Position numbers and translations under genes: made by a program. The notes under the pieces were generated by a model. The model ran no database searches. It was given only the letters and a program-made list of their open reading frames with translations, and was not told where the DNA came from. From Lunularia cruciata (taxonomy: Eukaryota; Streptophyta; Marchantiopsida; Lunulariales; Lunulariaceae), in assembly GCA_948567375.1 (NCBI GenBank), contig OX419756.1, positions 6,205,001 through 6,269,000 of the forward strand: 64,000 nt of DNA. The letters run 5' to 3'. The stretch's first letter is position 1; each line of letters starts with the position of its first letter. Positions 19,053 to 30,330 of this stretch are shown piece by piece.

Positions 19053-21255
19053 TGGTCATGAGTGCCTAGGATTAGCTCATTCTCTTAGCCAAACCAAGGT
19101 ACGAAACCTGTGAGGCCGCAAGAACAGGCCCCCGAGAACTTGTTTCTTGGAAATACAAACCGCCCAGGTCATTGGAAAATGTAGATAATGGATTATGCAT
19201 TGCATTATGTGTACGATAGAAAGCATTCATACGCGCAGAACATGCATCTCTGGTGGAAGAAGAATTGAATATTATCTACAGCGATGTGTATATTTAGTGC
19301 TGTTGTAAGCTGAAGTCTCGTCAAGCTCACTCCTCTGTTATTTCAGAATCAGTGCCTTTCTAAATGGTTCGCACTACGCTCCCGTTTCTTACAACATTGT
19401 TGGCTAGGAGACGAATTCCTCCCGGGTGGCGTACGCGTGCACGTGGTTGCATGTTTGCTTGGCATAATTGGTCAGCTTGTACAGCATGCAAGCACTTCCT
19501 GATGCAGATAACGTTCATATAGCTGAGTCTTAGTCGTTTTGAGGTGTCTCTCCCGAGTAAGAGCAGGATTAGATCTAGTTTCAGCCTCCCGACCTTAATT
19601 CCAGAATCCAGGACCTCTCTATCCTCAAACATACTCTCAATGTTTGGTTCCCATGTACTCATTATATTCTTATCGATCAAATCTATGGCCCTGGCTTCTG
19701 GCCACGGTATAAGCCTGTCGGGGCAAGCATCGTCAGCTATGTATGCATTGGGCATGTACATGTTTGAAGGCATCCAATATTGGGGGCAGTCACACTAAAG
19801 CATGAATCCTTGAACTACAGAATACAGCGAATTCCACCATCATGTTGGTCTGAAGTTAACTTTTTGCGGTTCAAGTGAAAAATATAGTGGTGGAAATATT
19901 CACCCTATCCTGTCACTATCATTGATTAACTTGTAGGTATTACCAAGTGCCCCCTTTTCTGCTCAAGTACTGTATGATAGATATATACGGCTATACATAG
20001 CCGTAGGCGGTCACTCCTACACAGCAAAGGTGATCCTCCACTACGTAATCTCCTTTCTATAGCCATCACTTCCAACTGCGTGTCAATCGTATTCTCCTTT
20101 CAGCTGCAGGAAAAGCCTCGAGAGACCGATGGACGAGCAATTATACAGGATTCTGTGACTTCAATGGGATGGATTCTTCGAAATGCAGAATCTCGTTAAG
20201 TAAGATGAGAGAAATTTCAGACAAGCGATCCCGGTCACCCAAAGAGAAAAGAGTAGCACCTACTGATCATGAGAAGTAAAGAATAGTCTGAGCACCATCT
20301 TCATTGTACGGACTAATACTGAAAGATTCGGATCACCTGTAGCTAGAGGAATACCATTTACTGATCATCGGAAGTCGGATAATTTTCACTTGCATAGTCT
20401 GAACACGTAAGGGCACCCTCATCTTAAGCAATCAGAACTTCATGCGTCGAAAGTGGAGTTCATATTTCGAATCCCCTAAAATCCAGCACCATCTCACGGG
20501 ATCCAGTACAAAATTTTCACGTCACAGATGTTTGAATTTCTGCCCGGGGTTCCCTGACATCGGAAATCTTCAGATAGCGTCGATATAGAACCACAATATT
20601 GAAGCATGGTTTGTCTATTGCCATAAAACTCTCGACTCAATCCTCGTGGGCACATTAGACTGCAGACATAGATTGAAACGGAAACGCGTAAAAGGATAAG
20701 CATTTTATCCGTGACAGAAAGTGTTGAGATTTTGTAACCCCAGAGTCGCTCAACATGGCACGTGGATGCAATACCCATACATTTATTATCCAGTGGCTCG
20801 TGAATTATACCCAGTATAACTCGTATATGCAGAAGTTGTTCTTACGAGGGACATTTTGATCTGTGAACCTCTAACAGGCGAGCCCCAGTACTGACTTGGA
20901 TATCGGTGCGCAATGTTGCGGACAGTCCGGCTCAATCTCGAGAAGCTTGACCTCTTGTTGAATGTTCTTCTGCGCTCAATCCACCAATGGCGAGGGCTTG
21001 AACGATTCCTCAAGTGCTCTATCAGGTAGCATCCATTTCCTTTTCGCTGAAGTTTCTGTTTCGGCGACGTTTCTTGTTCCCGAGTCCACAGTCAAATCCA
21101 TTAATGTATCTCGTTCTGCCGATATTGCGAAGTTTGCATACATGGTCATGGTGTGGTTTTAGTATCGTTTGGCACGTAACAATTGGTCTGCAAGTGAAGC
21201 ATTGTAATAGACCTGGAGAAGACTTCCACCCCGCAGTCTGAGAAATTAGTTCGCA
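19053..21255. other. Non-coding part of copy A
   Basis: No gene is supported here. The segment is conserved with 47677-49920 of copy B, but open frames in either strand differ in length and start between the copies and show no recognised motif. Similarity is equally spread along the DNA, as expected from recent duplication and not from coding constraint. Confidence 0.5.
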
Positions 21256-21640
21256 GTCATGTGTACACTTTTATCTATTCTCATCTCCAGAACTTTTGAC
21301 TTCTGGCCCTCTTGTCTTTCTTTCTCGTGATAATGTCATGATTACAGAATTGGATACAGATCCGTAGATACACGAGGCGCGAGGGTGATTTCCCCAACCA
21401 AACAGTAAGCGTCGATCATCAGGAGAGCTGATGACAGAGAGAACCACTCGTGTAAACTTTTACTTACTCTCATCTAGAAAACTTTAACTCGGTACCTCTT
21501 GTCTTTCTTTCGCATGATAATGTCATGATTACAGAATTGGATACAGATGCGTGAGGCCTGGAGATGACTTCCCCAACCAAACAGTGAGTGTCCACCATCA
21601 CGAGAGCTGATGCCAGGAGGAACTACTCATTTTCAACTGG
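21256..21640 (+). repeat. Tandem pair of about 185-bp units
   Basis: Two adjacent units share CTCTTGTCTTTCTTTC, GATAATGTCATGATTACAG, AATTGGATACAGAT, CTTCCCCAACCAAACAGT and GGAGAGCTGATG or close variants. The same pair occurs in copy B at about 49925-50310, so the tandem arose before the segmental duplication. Function is unknown. Confidence 0.8.
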
Positions 21641-23300
21641 CTCCCTGTTTAAGAAGTACGGAACTTCCATGTGATTGAAAATGGAGTGCATAAACTTCAA
21701 TATATGTTCATCATCTGCTAGGGGAAGTGCAGCAAGGGATTTCACTCCGTGTGGCCCTGGACTGGAAATTGATAAACGGTGAATTAAGTTATTATTCATA
21801 TTGGATATGTATCAAGTGCTGTATATCTTTTCCTCTGTGACGACTTTACTTGAACAGGATCTGTTCTATAGTACGTACATCTTAATGTGTGAATACTCTC
21901 ATAGACATGCCCCACAAACCGGAAGACGAGAAATGGAAGCTTTATCACCGTTCCTTCAGAATTTGGTGCGTTTGAGAATCCAAACTTGCGCAAATTCTAA
22001 AAAATCTCACAGATGACATTTTAGACAGACTTCTCTCCGTTAAACTGATGCTTTGGAGTGCTGTAGTGTCCAATTCTTGAAACAAACGAAGTTACAAGTC
22101 TATGTCGTTCATTTGGAATCTAATCCTGTTCATGATGCAGTATGCTCATTAGACATCTGTGACAGGCAGAATCCATTTTCACCAAACGAAAGTAAAGCCA
22201 TGTCATGGCCTTGCGTAGAACACTCTTGCCGATAGACTCCGTCCGCATGCCCTTTAGGGACTGCCTGTCGACTCCCTTATAAATGGCCTAGCTCATTGTC
22301 ACCGATCGTATAACCTCAACACATAATTTCTGCACCTTTCGAACTACCTTTGTGAGACCAATTGGAGTCGGTAACTGTAGGTAGATACTTAAACAAAATG
22401 CTTTCAGGAGCAATCAGCTGTGGCCCTCACGGCGGTGATCACGATCATGATATCAAAATGCTATGGTTTGAGATATATACAGCAAAATTCTTCCAACTTC
22501 AGAGTACTCAAGATCATTACTTTGAGTACTTCACAACCGAAGAAGTAAGGGTAGCAGGACGGCAGAATATCCAATCCAGCTTGCATTAGACAAACATGCG
22601 GTGTCGAAACAGACGCAAATCTACTATTCCACGTACTGAATTCATCTATTCACAACATGAAAGGCCCACGCCACAACAGTGCACCGCCTGCACGAGAGAA
22701 GAATAAAAACATTTGCTGAAATGTTCGTGTGGGTCGTAATCAATACAGTTGAAAGATGCCCAATCTGACACAAAGATTCGTGCACGTGATATGACCAATC
22801 GGGTTTCAGAGCACACTTTTTGAAAGGGCACAACCTATAGTCTGGAAGAAATCCAGTTTAACTTATGCTAATCTACGTCTGGTCATATCCGAGGAGAATG
22901 AAAATAGCGAGTTTTATGTATACAGAATAAAGGCAGTACAGGAAAACTGCAGGTTCCAACGTATGCAAGATTATATTGTGGGCTATAGGTATGTTTTCAA
23001 CCATAATCTTATAAAGGTTAACTTCGTTCTTTACCACTTCTCTCTCCACGTTTGTTCACTGAAGAGGTTGTGACACAAGTTCTTCGCAAAGGCAACGATA
23101 CAGACCTTACGTGGACACATAAGATCTCAATGAATTAGGGGTGAAATCATCCTAAATGAAGGGCTCCAAGTAAATGCCTTTCCCAAACAAGATAAGACCC
23201 AGTACGTGAGTCTGGAATCCAGCAATAAATATTTGGTTACATCGCTCTACGTAAGTGCGGTGCGGTTTGTGTCCTCGTGGCATAGACCATGAGTTGCTTG
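21641..23300. other. Copy A flank of the C45 pseudogene, no gene seen
   Basis: This continues the duplicated segment and parallels 50311-52230. Short open frames are present but none has a recognisable domain. The region at 21850-21910 matches an inverted scrap at 36590-36640. Confidence 0.5.
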
Positions 23301-23354
23301 GAAAGATCGATCAGATCATAAAGAGGATGATAATGCAAGAAATCATCGACAAGA

Positions 23355-23915
23355 AATCATCTCCTGTATGCAGGAACAATATCCCCTGTTTCTGGTTGCA
23401 CCGTAGCCCAGCTAAACAACCCATGGTTCTTGGCGAAATCAAACAGTGCAGAGTGTAACTCTCCCGTCTCCTCCCTTGAGACCATGTCCACAACAACATT
23501 CTCATCCAGCCTCCCATAATAGTCCTTCCCAATCGAGCTCATACATTCATCTTCTTAAGGTTGCATATACTTTTCTACAATCCTGGATAATTGTTGTCCT
23601 TTGGTGGAGTCACTCACGTGATCACCGTAAAATTTGTAATCGTGAAGATCCAGCAAATCAGAGGAGTAACCAAGAAGAACAAATTTGTTGGAATCTCTCG
23701 ATCCAATTCCTAGAAGAATCGGACAGATCCTTTATTTCGTGCTCAACAAGGCCATCGCTTGATCCAAGTTGCCTGCACTCTACATAAGATCTCGAAGAAC
23801 GAAGTGCCAAGGCATCCTTTTCCTATTGCTCGAGCCAGTATAATTCATCCAATTTTTTCAGGAATCCCCAGTCGACCAGAGTGCCCAGTACCACAACCGC
23901 AAGCACTTCATCTTG
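23355..23915 (-). pseudogene. C45 acyltransferase-like pseudogene, 5' and 3' truncated
   Basis: The minus strand encodes the C-terminal part of the protein found intact at 52517-53884. The block D-Y-Y-G-R-L-D-E-N-V and the end W-A-T-V-Q-P-E-T-G-D-I-V-P-A-Y-R-R are almost identical to copy B. Upstream of that the frame is lost by small indels (23560-23800), and the homology ends at about 23912, before the catalytic N-terminal half. The normal C-terminus is also missing. It cannot make an enzyme. Confidence 0.85.
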
Positions 23916-24690
23916 ACTTTGATAGAATTGTTCCAAAAAAAGTTTACTTTTTTGCTCAAGTTTGTATTAATATGAGAACAAACATCTATAGCAAACATTG
24001 TTCTTTTGACTCCAAAATTTTAAATAAATTACTCTTTAAAGTCTACTTGTTAAGAGATAATCTACAACGTAGTCCGAGTTTTGTGTGACGTTACATTTTT
24101 GTCAAAATGGCAATATCTTGAATACGAAAAGACAGAATCCAAACCAAGGCTACTTTATTGTGATAATGAAAGAACTCTGGTTATCTGAAAGGTATCGGTT
24201 AGCAATATCGGTGTGAGGACTTTAATTATATTTAAATAGATGGATTTCTGAGTAAACATTTGATCCATACAGTTATGATTGTGGTCAACTGTAAAAATTT
24301 GAGCTTCAATGATTTTAAAATTCTCTTGAAAGGAGCATTCAGATATGCAAACAAGAAGGAGGTTTTGTTTTTTCGAACTTTATTGTAGAATTAAGGTAAA
24401 GAATACGAGAATGTAGTATATTTTCTCTGTCAAGATATAGCTTAACAATGTGATTTTCAACTATGGATTGGATGTTAAATTAATAATTTAGCATCCAATC
24501 CATAAATGGAAAAAGGAGGTTTGATTTCAAATGGTAAATGATAGCTCCAGTAGATTTGAAACATATTTACACTAAAACATATTCCACTAAGAATGAATGG
24601 TCTACATTTTGAGCACAACTTTTACACATATTCCGCTAAGAATGAATGGTCTACATTTTGAGCACAACTTTGAATCAATTGCTTTTCTAG
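23916..24690. other. AT-rich intergenic DNA with a hairpin and a tandem repeat
   Basis: No gene is seen. At about 24463-24504 two 19-bp arms (ATGGATTGGATGTTAAATT and its near reverse complement, one mismatch) face each other across 3 bases. At 24579-24673 a unit of about 48 bp containing CTAAGAATGAATGGTCTAC is present twice in tandem. Confidence 0.6.
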
Positions 24691-25290
24691 CGGAAATAGG
24701 CTTCTAGAATATTTAATATCATATCTTCAAGCCTTGAGGATGGACTTGCGGCATCCTTGTAACCTATCATGTAATGCAATCTACCAATCAAGTGAAGATT
24801 CTAACTACATACATACACATCCAGGAACTTCATGTACCTAAAAGAAATAAGATAATGGAAGATCACATTTGAATTTTCAAATGAGTAAAAATTTGAATGC
24901 TAGACATTAGCTTGGGCTTTGGTATTTATAGAAAAGCTAAGTATAAAATTTCCAAAAAGCTTCCAATGAAAGTTCCTTTTGGAATTTGCCTTTCTTGGAG
25001 TGCAAGCCAAGCTAGCCATCTACTTGGCATACAATCTAAGGTAACAAATTATTCAGAGTATAAATTATTCTATCTCTAGTAAATTCCTAGAAGCTCCTCA
25101 CCAAGAAACTTTCTAGATGATTCTAAAATATTCTACCCAAAAGGCTTCATAGATATTTTAGAACATATAATTCTTAGATGTATGCTAGTTCTATCTCCTT
25201 TTGTTAAATTTAGTTTATTCTACTAACTCATTAGCTTTTGTTAACTCAATAGTATTACATATTCCTCCACTGCTAGTTGGTGATGTACTC
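24690..25290 (-). repeat. Reverse-strand chromovirus LTR with a scrap of internal sequence
   Basis: On the minus strand, TGTAAT at 25261 starts an LTR related to that at 4285. It has TATAAAT at 24930-24924 followed by CCAAAGCCC, and several TTCTAGAA/GAAGC motifs. Just outside the LTR, up to about 25290, the minus strand reads ACATCACCAACTAGC and a purine tract, matching the 3' end of the chromodomain region at 4258-4284. The far end near 24690 is approximate. Confidence 0.7.
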
Positions 25291-25379
25291 ATCATCATAG
25301 ATTTTTCAAACTCTTGTAGGGCTATTTGAGGATTTTGGAGATGAGAGAGAGGTTTGCATGTGGTGTCATTTCAAAAGAC

Positions 25380-26250
25380 CTTATACTCAACTTATCATTG
25401 GATGTCTCTTTGTGTAGGAATATGATTGAATTTGTACTCTTATGATTGTTAACAAGGTGATACAATTAGATAATGGTTGATTGTATCGTAGCAATGTGTT
25501 CAAAGAGTATTGTGTAGAGAATAGGATCAAAATGATCAAAATTGTCCTTGAGACATCACAAAAAAATGGTGTGGCTGAACATTTGAATAGAACTATCAAT
25601 GAGAGAGCCAAGTGCATGAGACTATAAGCAAGGTTACCAAAAACTTTTTGGGTCGATGTAGTCAGCACAACTGCATACCTCATAAGTCAAGGACTCTCAA
25701 TGCCTTTGAGATTTAAGATCCTTGAGGAGAATGGTCAAGAAAGAAGGTGAATCTCTTGCACTCAAGAACCTTGGCTATATCTCATATGTAGGGATTCAAG
25801 ATAGTGATAGAGACAAGCTTGATTCTAAATCAAGAAAGTGTTTCTTCATTTGATATGAAGCAGATGATACGTGTTATTGTCTTTGGGATGAAGATGAAAG
25901 AAAAATGTTGAGAAGTAGAGATGTCATTTTCCATGAGAATGTTATGTACAAAGATAAGCTTGAATCAAGTTCTGAAGTTATAAAAGAACAAGTAGAACAT
26001 CAAGAAGAAGTAGTGTCGGAAGACATCTTTGAGAATGATGTTGTAAGAAATAGGAGTTTGGTGGGAACCAAGGAGGTCATATCAAATCCAATCATGCCTA
26101 TAACTGATTTGAGGAGATCTACTAGATTGCAAGAACCAGTAGAGAGGTATTCCCCATTTATGTATTATTTACTCTTGACAAAAAATAGTGAATTTGAGTG
26201 CTACTCAGAGCCAATGCAAAAGGAGGACTCGTTGCAGTGGTAGCTTGCAA
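25380..26250 (+). pseudogene. copia integrase core and linker
   Basis: Readable blocks are L-D-N-G (25467 region), Y-R-S-N-V-F-K-E-Y-C, the N-G-V-A-E-(H)-L-N-R-T-I box near 25565-25600 that holds the third catalytic Glu, and W-V-D-V-V-S-T-T-A-Y-L-I. Then come F-F-I-x-Y near 25840 and R-S-R-D-V-I-F near 25908. The last piece is open from 25905 to 26243. Several stops and at least two frame changes interrupt it. Confidence 0.82.
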
Positions 26251-27770
26251 TGAAGGAAGAGATGTCATCCTTAGAAAGAAATGAGACTTGATCATTGACC
26301 AATTTTCCAGAGGAAAAGAAGGCATTGCAAAACAGAGGGTGTACAAAATCAAAGAAGAACATGATGGAAGCAAGTAGTACAAGACCAGACTTGTGGCAAA
26401 GGGTTTTCAACATACAAAAGGTATAGACTACAATGAGATTTTCTCTCCCATAGTTAAGATGATTACTATCAGATTGGTCTTAGGTCTTGTGACAAGAGAG
26501 GATTTGCATCTAGAACAACTAGACGTAAAAACAATGTCTCTACATGGAGAGCTTGAGAAGGATGTCTATATGGCACTACTTGAGGAATTTCAAATCACAA
26601 AAAAAGGGAACTTGGTTTGAAGAAGAGTCTCTATGGTTTGAGACAAGCTCCTCGGCGGTGGTATTTGAATTTTGATGGCTTTATGGCCAACAATGGTTAC
26701 ACTAAATGAAAAATGGACTATTATTGCTACATTAAGTCATTTGGTGATTTATATATCATCTTGTTGCTTTATGTTGGTGATATGTTGGTTTTTGAATCCA
26801 ACATGAGGGAAATAAACAAGCTAAAGTGCCAATTGTTTGATGGATTTGAAATTAAAGATCTAGATCTTTCAAGATAGGTACTTGGAATGAGGATTATACA
26901 AGACAGATCTATAGGTACTTTCAAGTTGTCTCAAGAGAAGTCCATCAAGAAGTTGATGGAAAAACTTGGTCTTTAGACTGTTACAATTTGAACCACTCCC
27001 TTGGGAAGTCACTTCAAACTCTCTCAAGAGCAATCACCAAGAATCGATGCTAATAGAGAGTACATGAGTACACTATGCATCAGCAATTGTAAGTTTTGAT
27101 GTATGCAATGGTATGCAATAGGCCAAACATTGCTCGTGTAGCTGGAGTTGTATGCAGATTCATGTCAAACCCAAGAAGAGAAAATTAGGATGCAATGAAA
27201 TAGATGTTAAGCTATTTGAAAAGTACCTTTGATAAAACAATTTTTTTCAAGCAAAAGATGTTATTTTAAAGTGCTCCACTGATGTAGACTTGGAGAATCA
27301 AAAGAGAACTATAGTGTATGTGTTTACCTAGGGTGGTACTGCAGTTAATTGGATGTCTAGCTAGCAAAAGAGTGTTGCTCTTTCTACCATAGAACTTGAG
27401 TACATGGCCATCTCAAAGGCTACCAAGGAAATGATCTGGTTGAAAAAATTTATGGTAGAGCTAGGCAAGAAATAAAATGACCATATAATCTCTATAGTGA
27501 TAGCTAGAGTGTTATCAGTCTTGCAAAGAATCCTATATTTCATTCCAAGACAAGTATATTCAATTGAGGTATCACTTCATTGTGAATTGATAGATGGTGT
27601 ACTATATTGGCTTTGGTAAAGATTGCTTTAGTAAGAAATCCTGCAGATATGTTTACTAAGATAGTCACAATTAAGAAGTTCAAGCAAAGCATAGTTGTAG
27701 TTGGACTTTGAAGTTAAATCTTTTGCCTTGTACATTCTAGTGACAAGTAATGTAAAACTCCAAGTGGGAG
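26251..27770 (+). pseudogene. copia reverse transcriptase and RNase H
   Basis: RT starts with A-M-K-E-E-M-S-S-L-E and continues R-L-V-A-K-G-F-Q-H-T-K-G-I-D-Y near 26390 and H-L-E-Q-L-D-V-K-T near 26510. The catalytic box at 26770-26784 reads Y-V-G-D-M where Y-V-D-D-M is expected, so the first Asp is lost. RNase H pieces such as L-A-S-K-R-V (near 27360) and the C-terminal region follow in mixed frames. Dead element. Confidence 0.8.
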
Positions 27771-28345
27771 ATTGTTAAGTTTAAAGTCTGATTAATTACA
27801 AGAATGTTGGAGAGCTAGTACGGGACAAATCTTGACATTATGTGATTCCCTTTATGGGTGTAATACCAATAGCTACACATATTATTTGGCTTGGTAACAT
27901 ATGGAAGGATGTTATGTATGATGGGCTAGGTAAATCAGATAGAGGTATCACCAAAAGAGTACTTATACTAATAGTGCAAAAATCATAAACGACTTGAAAA
28001 CTTTAGAGTCAACTTTGGAGGCCTAAATAGATGAACTAGGCCTTGAAAATATACAAAGTCTCCCTCACCCCCAAATAGGACCAGAACAGATTTGACCAAC
28101 CAGATAGGACTAGAACCAATATGTCATCCATGCATACAACTAATCTAGGGTAGAGTGCACTGACATGTCACCTATCTATTTATCTGATCCAAGGGTGAAG
28201 GTTCCTTTGAGTGAATACTCTTTGTTATAAAATAAAGTCAAGATGCTCCTTTAAAGCATCAGAGTATTGAAACTTGAAATTTTGTATTGTTTCTCTTGTG
28301 TTTCTCTTAAGGTCTCCTGTCCTTAGAAGATTACCATGGGATTGA
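27771..28345 (+). repeat. 3' LTR of the copia element
   Basis: The LTR begins with TGTTAAG right after the purine tract. It contains a TATA-like AAATAAAG (28227 region) and ends near the TTTCTCTTAAGG...TCC block at about 28345. A diverged sister lies at about 28530-29005, which helps mark its content. The right end is approximate. Confidence 0.6.
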
Positions 28346-28529
28346 ATAGAAAGATAGTCCACATCTAGATTCATATCTTTATGAATATAGATGAAAATGA
28401 GGAGTGCTTTATTCTGTTTGAAGTAGTTTTCTCAAGGGCTTTCCATAGACACTAACATCATGGGAAATGAAGCTTTAAAAAAGAAATTATGCTCACTTGA
28501 AGTTCAAAACAAATGTGTCTTTGAGGGGG

Positions 28530-29005
28530 GTTGTAATACAATTAGCTAGACACACTATTATAGGTGTAAATTAGTTTGATAGAATCTTTAGTGAATTTAT
28601 ACACAATGGTCTAAGTAGATTAGATAGAGATGTAACCAAAAGAGGACTTCCATTAATAGGGTAGAGGCCAAAAACACACCAAAAATTTTAAAGCCAATTT
28701 TGAAGGCCTAAAAAAATGAAGTAGGCCTCAGAAAATAGAAACTTCCTCCTCCCCCAAAATGCCTTCTCCCCAAAAGATTCTCTACAATCAAAGTCATAAA
28801 ACTAACCCATGGATCGATCTCAAGGTGTAGCTTGCAGACATATCACTTATCCATGTATCTAATCTAAGGGTGTAGCTCCCTTGGAGAAAAACTTCTCCAT
28901 TACATAATAAAGTAGAAGTGTTCCTTTGGGGTATTAGCGTATTGAGGAATTCAACCTTGTGTTTTTTTTGTATTTTTCTTAGGGTTTCTCTAGTCCTTGA
29001 AACAT
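28530..29005 (+). repeat. Second, diverged copia-type LTR copy
   Basis: It shares with 27771-28345 the order: GTGTAA, AGATAGAG(A/G)T, ACCAAAAGAG, GAAGGCCTAAA, AACTAGGCC or AAGTAGGCC, CCCTCC/CCTCC block, TATC(T)AC, AAGGGTG, ATAATAAAGT or ATAAAATAAAGT, TCTCTTAGGGT-like end. It is in the same orientation, so it may be a tandem second element's LTR or a solo LTR of a related family. Confidence 0.55.
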
Positions 29006-29459
29006 TACATGGAGCTACTGAATTTTACTGCAAGAGCTATGAGACCTAAGAGCATGGCATGGGACCTATAGGAAAGCTCTTGGACTATGGGAATGTACTT
29101 TATGAGAAGGCTATGGACATAAATCACACTTTTAGAATTGTAGAATTGAGTGAATGATGTGTGTCAGTTGGTACCAAAAAATCTAGGATTTAGATACAAG
29201 ATCAAGCTACACAAAAATTCTAGAACTTGATTAGGGTCTCCACGTGCAAGTGTATTTATAGTGTAAGTGTTGGTATTCATTGTGACTTTGATAGTTCTTT
29301 TTTTACAATTCTTAATCGACAGTTCAAGAGTGAATAAAAATCTCATGCAATTATGGATGTAGGCAGATATTGGCCAAATCACATAATATTTGGCATAATT
29401 TGTGTGCATATTTTTCTTGACCAGATTGATGAATGATTTCTGCTACATAGCATAGCCAG
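29006..29459. other. Intervening DNA, no gene seen
   Basis: There is no supported coding region. The motif TTGGTACCAAAA at about 29167 resembles a tRNA-Met-type primer-binding site but does not directly follow an LTR end, so it is not called. Confidence 0.4.
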
Positions 29460-30330
29460 ATTTGGAATGTTTTTGCTTTCCCAAATTCATGGTTGCATTA
29501 TTTTCTCCCAAAATTTATGTGCTCCAAATGTATTATGATTGGTCTCCAATTCATGGTTGTATTATTTCCTCCCAACATTTCTGGGATCCAATTGTAAGAT
29601 ATTCAACAAGGGTTTATGATTTGTATGTATTATTACTTGTTTCCCCAAGATAATGTCTTCACATCTTTGACATGTATTCCATTGCAAGTCATTCTTGATC
29701 TCAAGCGGAATAATTCTTCTCTATTGCATTTAATAATCAAGATACAAAGGCAATGGGATGCAATCCATCCAAAACTCTTTTTGCAATACAACGCTACTTA
29801 CAAAGTTAAAAGCATCAAAATCCACCACATATTGTACTTGAGAATCATATGGTTGACTGAAAAATTGTGAAGACACCATATCCTTAAGTTTCTTGAATGT
29901 TTTCCTTTTTTGGTGGTCCACTCAGAACTTTTTTCACCAAGAGATTAGTCCATGGTGTGCTCACATGAACAAATTTTATGGAATCCTCTCGAGTAAGCCA
30001 ATTGGTAATACATTTGATTTCCTACTCTTCCATCTTGATTCCTTCTATTGAAACCTTATGGTCCAGGAAAATAACTTCTTTTTGTGGAATGGTACACTTA
30101 GATTTCTTGTAGTAGACCCTCTATTGTCAAAGGTAGATTAAAACTTATTGTAAATGGTTCTTGTGTTCTATCTATATCTTATTGTAAATTAAAATATCAT
30201 TTAAGAACATTATCCTGTATCAATTGAATAGTATCTCTAACATCTAATGAATTTGATCTATAAAAATCACCACAGCATTTATCATGAGTAGTATGGATCA
30301 TAGCAAGGCTAAGTGAAGTCAAGATTCATT
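29460..30330 (-). pseudogene. Reverse-strand chromovirus RT/RNase H fragment
   Basis: The minus strand aligns with about 1890-2680 of the chromovirus. Blocks such as V-V-D-F-D-A-F-N-F (29800 region), M-V-S-S-Q-F-F-S-Q-P-Y-D and the V-V-x-F-x-D-x-I RT box near 30265-30290 are shared. Nucleotide runs such as TATGGTGTCTTCA and GTTGATTTTGATGCTTTTAA are nearly the same. It has many stops. With the reverse LTR at 24.7-25.26 kb it may be the other side of one element split by the copia insertion. Confidence 0.75.

Larger units (their letters stand above)
17625..23915 (+). repeat. Segmental duplication, copy A (decayed)
   Basis: This stretch aligns in the same orientation with 45735-53140. Homology is clear by eye over nearly the whole length, with indels. 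Copy A lacks LRAT exon 2 (equivalent of 46474-46925), lacks about 190 bp equivalent to 50615-50800, and lacks the 3' end of the C45 gene (equivalent of 52232-52600). It breaks off inside the C45 gene at about 23912, where the DNA turns abruptly AT-rich. It carries pseudogenes of both genes found intact or nearly so in copy B. Confidence 0.92.
25380..27770 (+). mobile_element. Ty1/copia retrotransposon, 5' truncated
   Basis: The coding order integrase core, C-terminal integrase linker, reverse transcriptase, RNase H is that of Ty1/copia. The purine-rich tract AAGTGGGAG at about 27758-27767 directly precedes the LTR. Gag, protease and the integrase zinc domain are missing at the 5' side. Stops and frameshifts are frequent. 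Confidence 0.85.

Noticed and set aside
19360-19773. 137-codon minus-strand frame conserved in part between the duplicated copies
   Set aside because: The copy-B counterpart (about 48000-48430) is interrupted, no motif is recognised, and similarity matches the general level of the duplication.
29160-29185. Primer-binding-site-like TTGGTACCA sequence
   Set aside because: It does not follow an LTR end directly, and the match to tRNA-Met is short.
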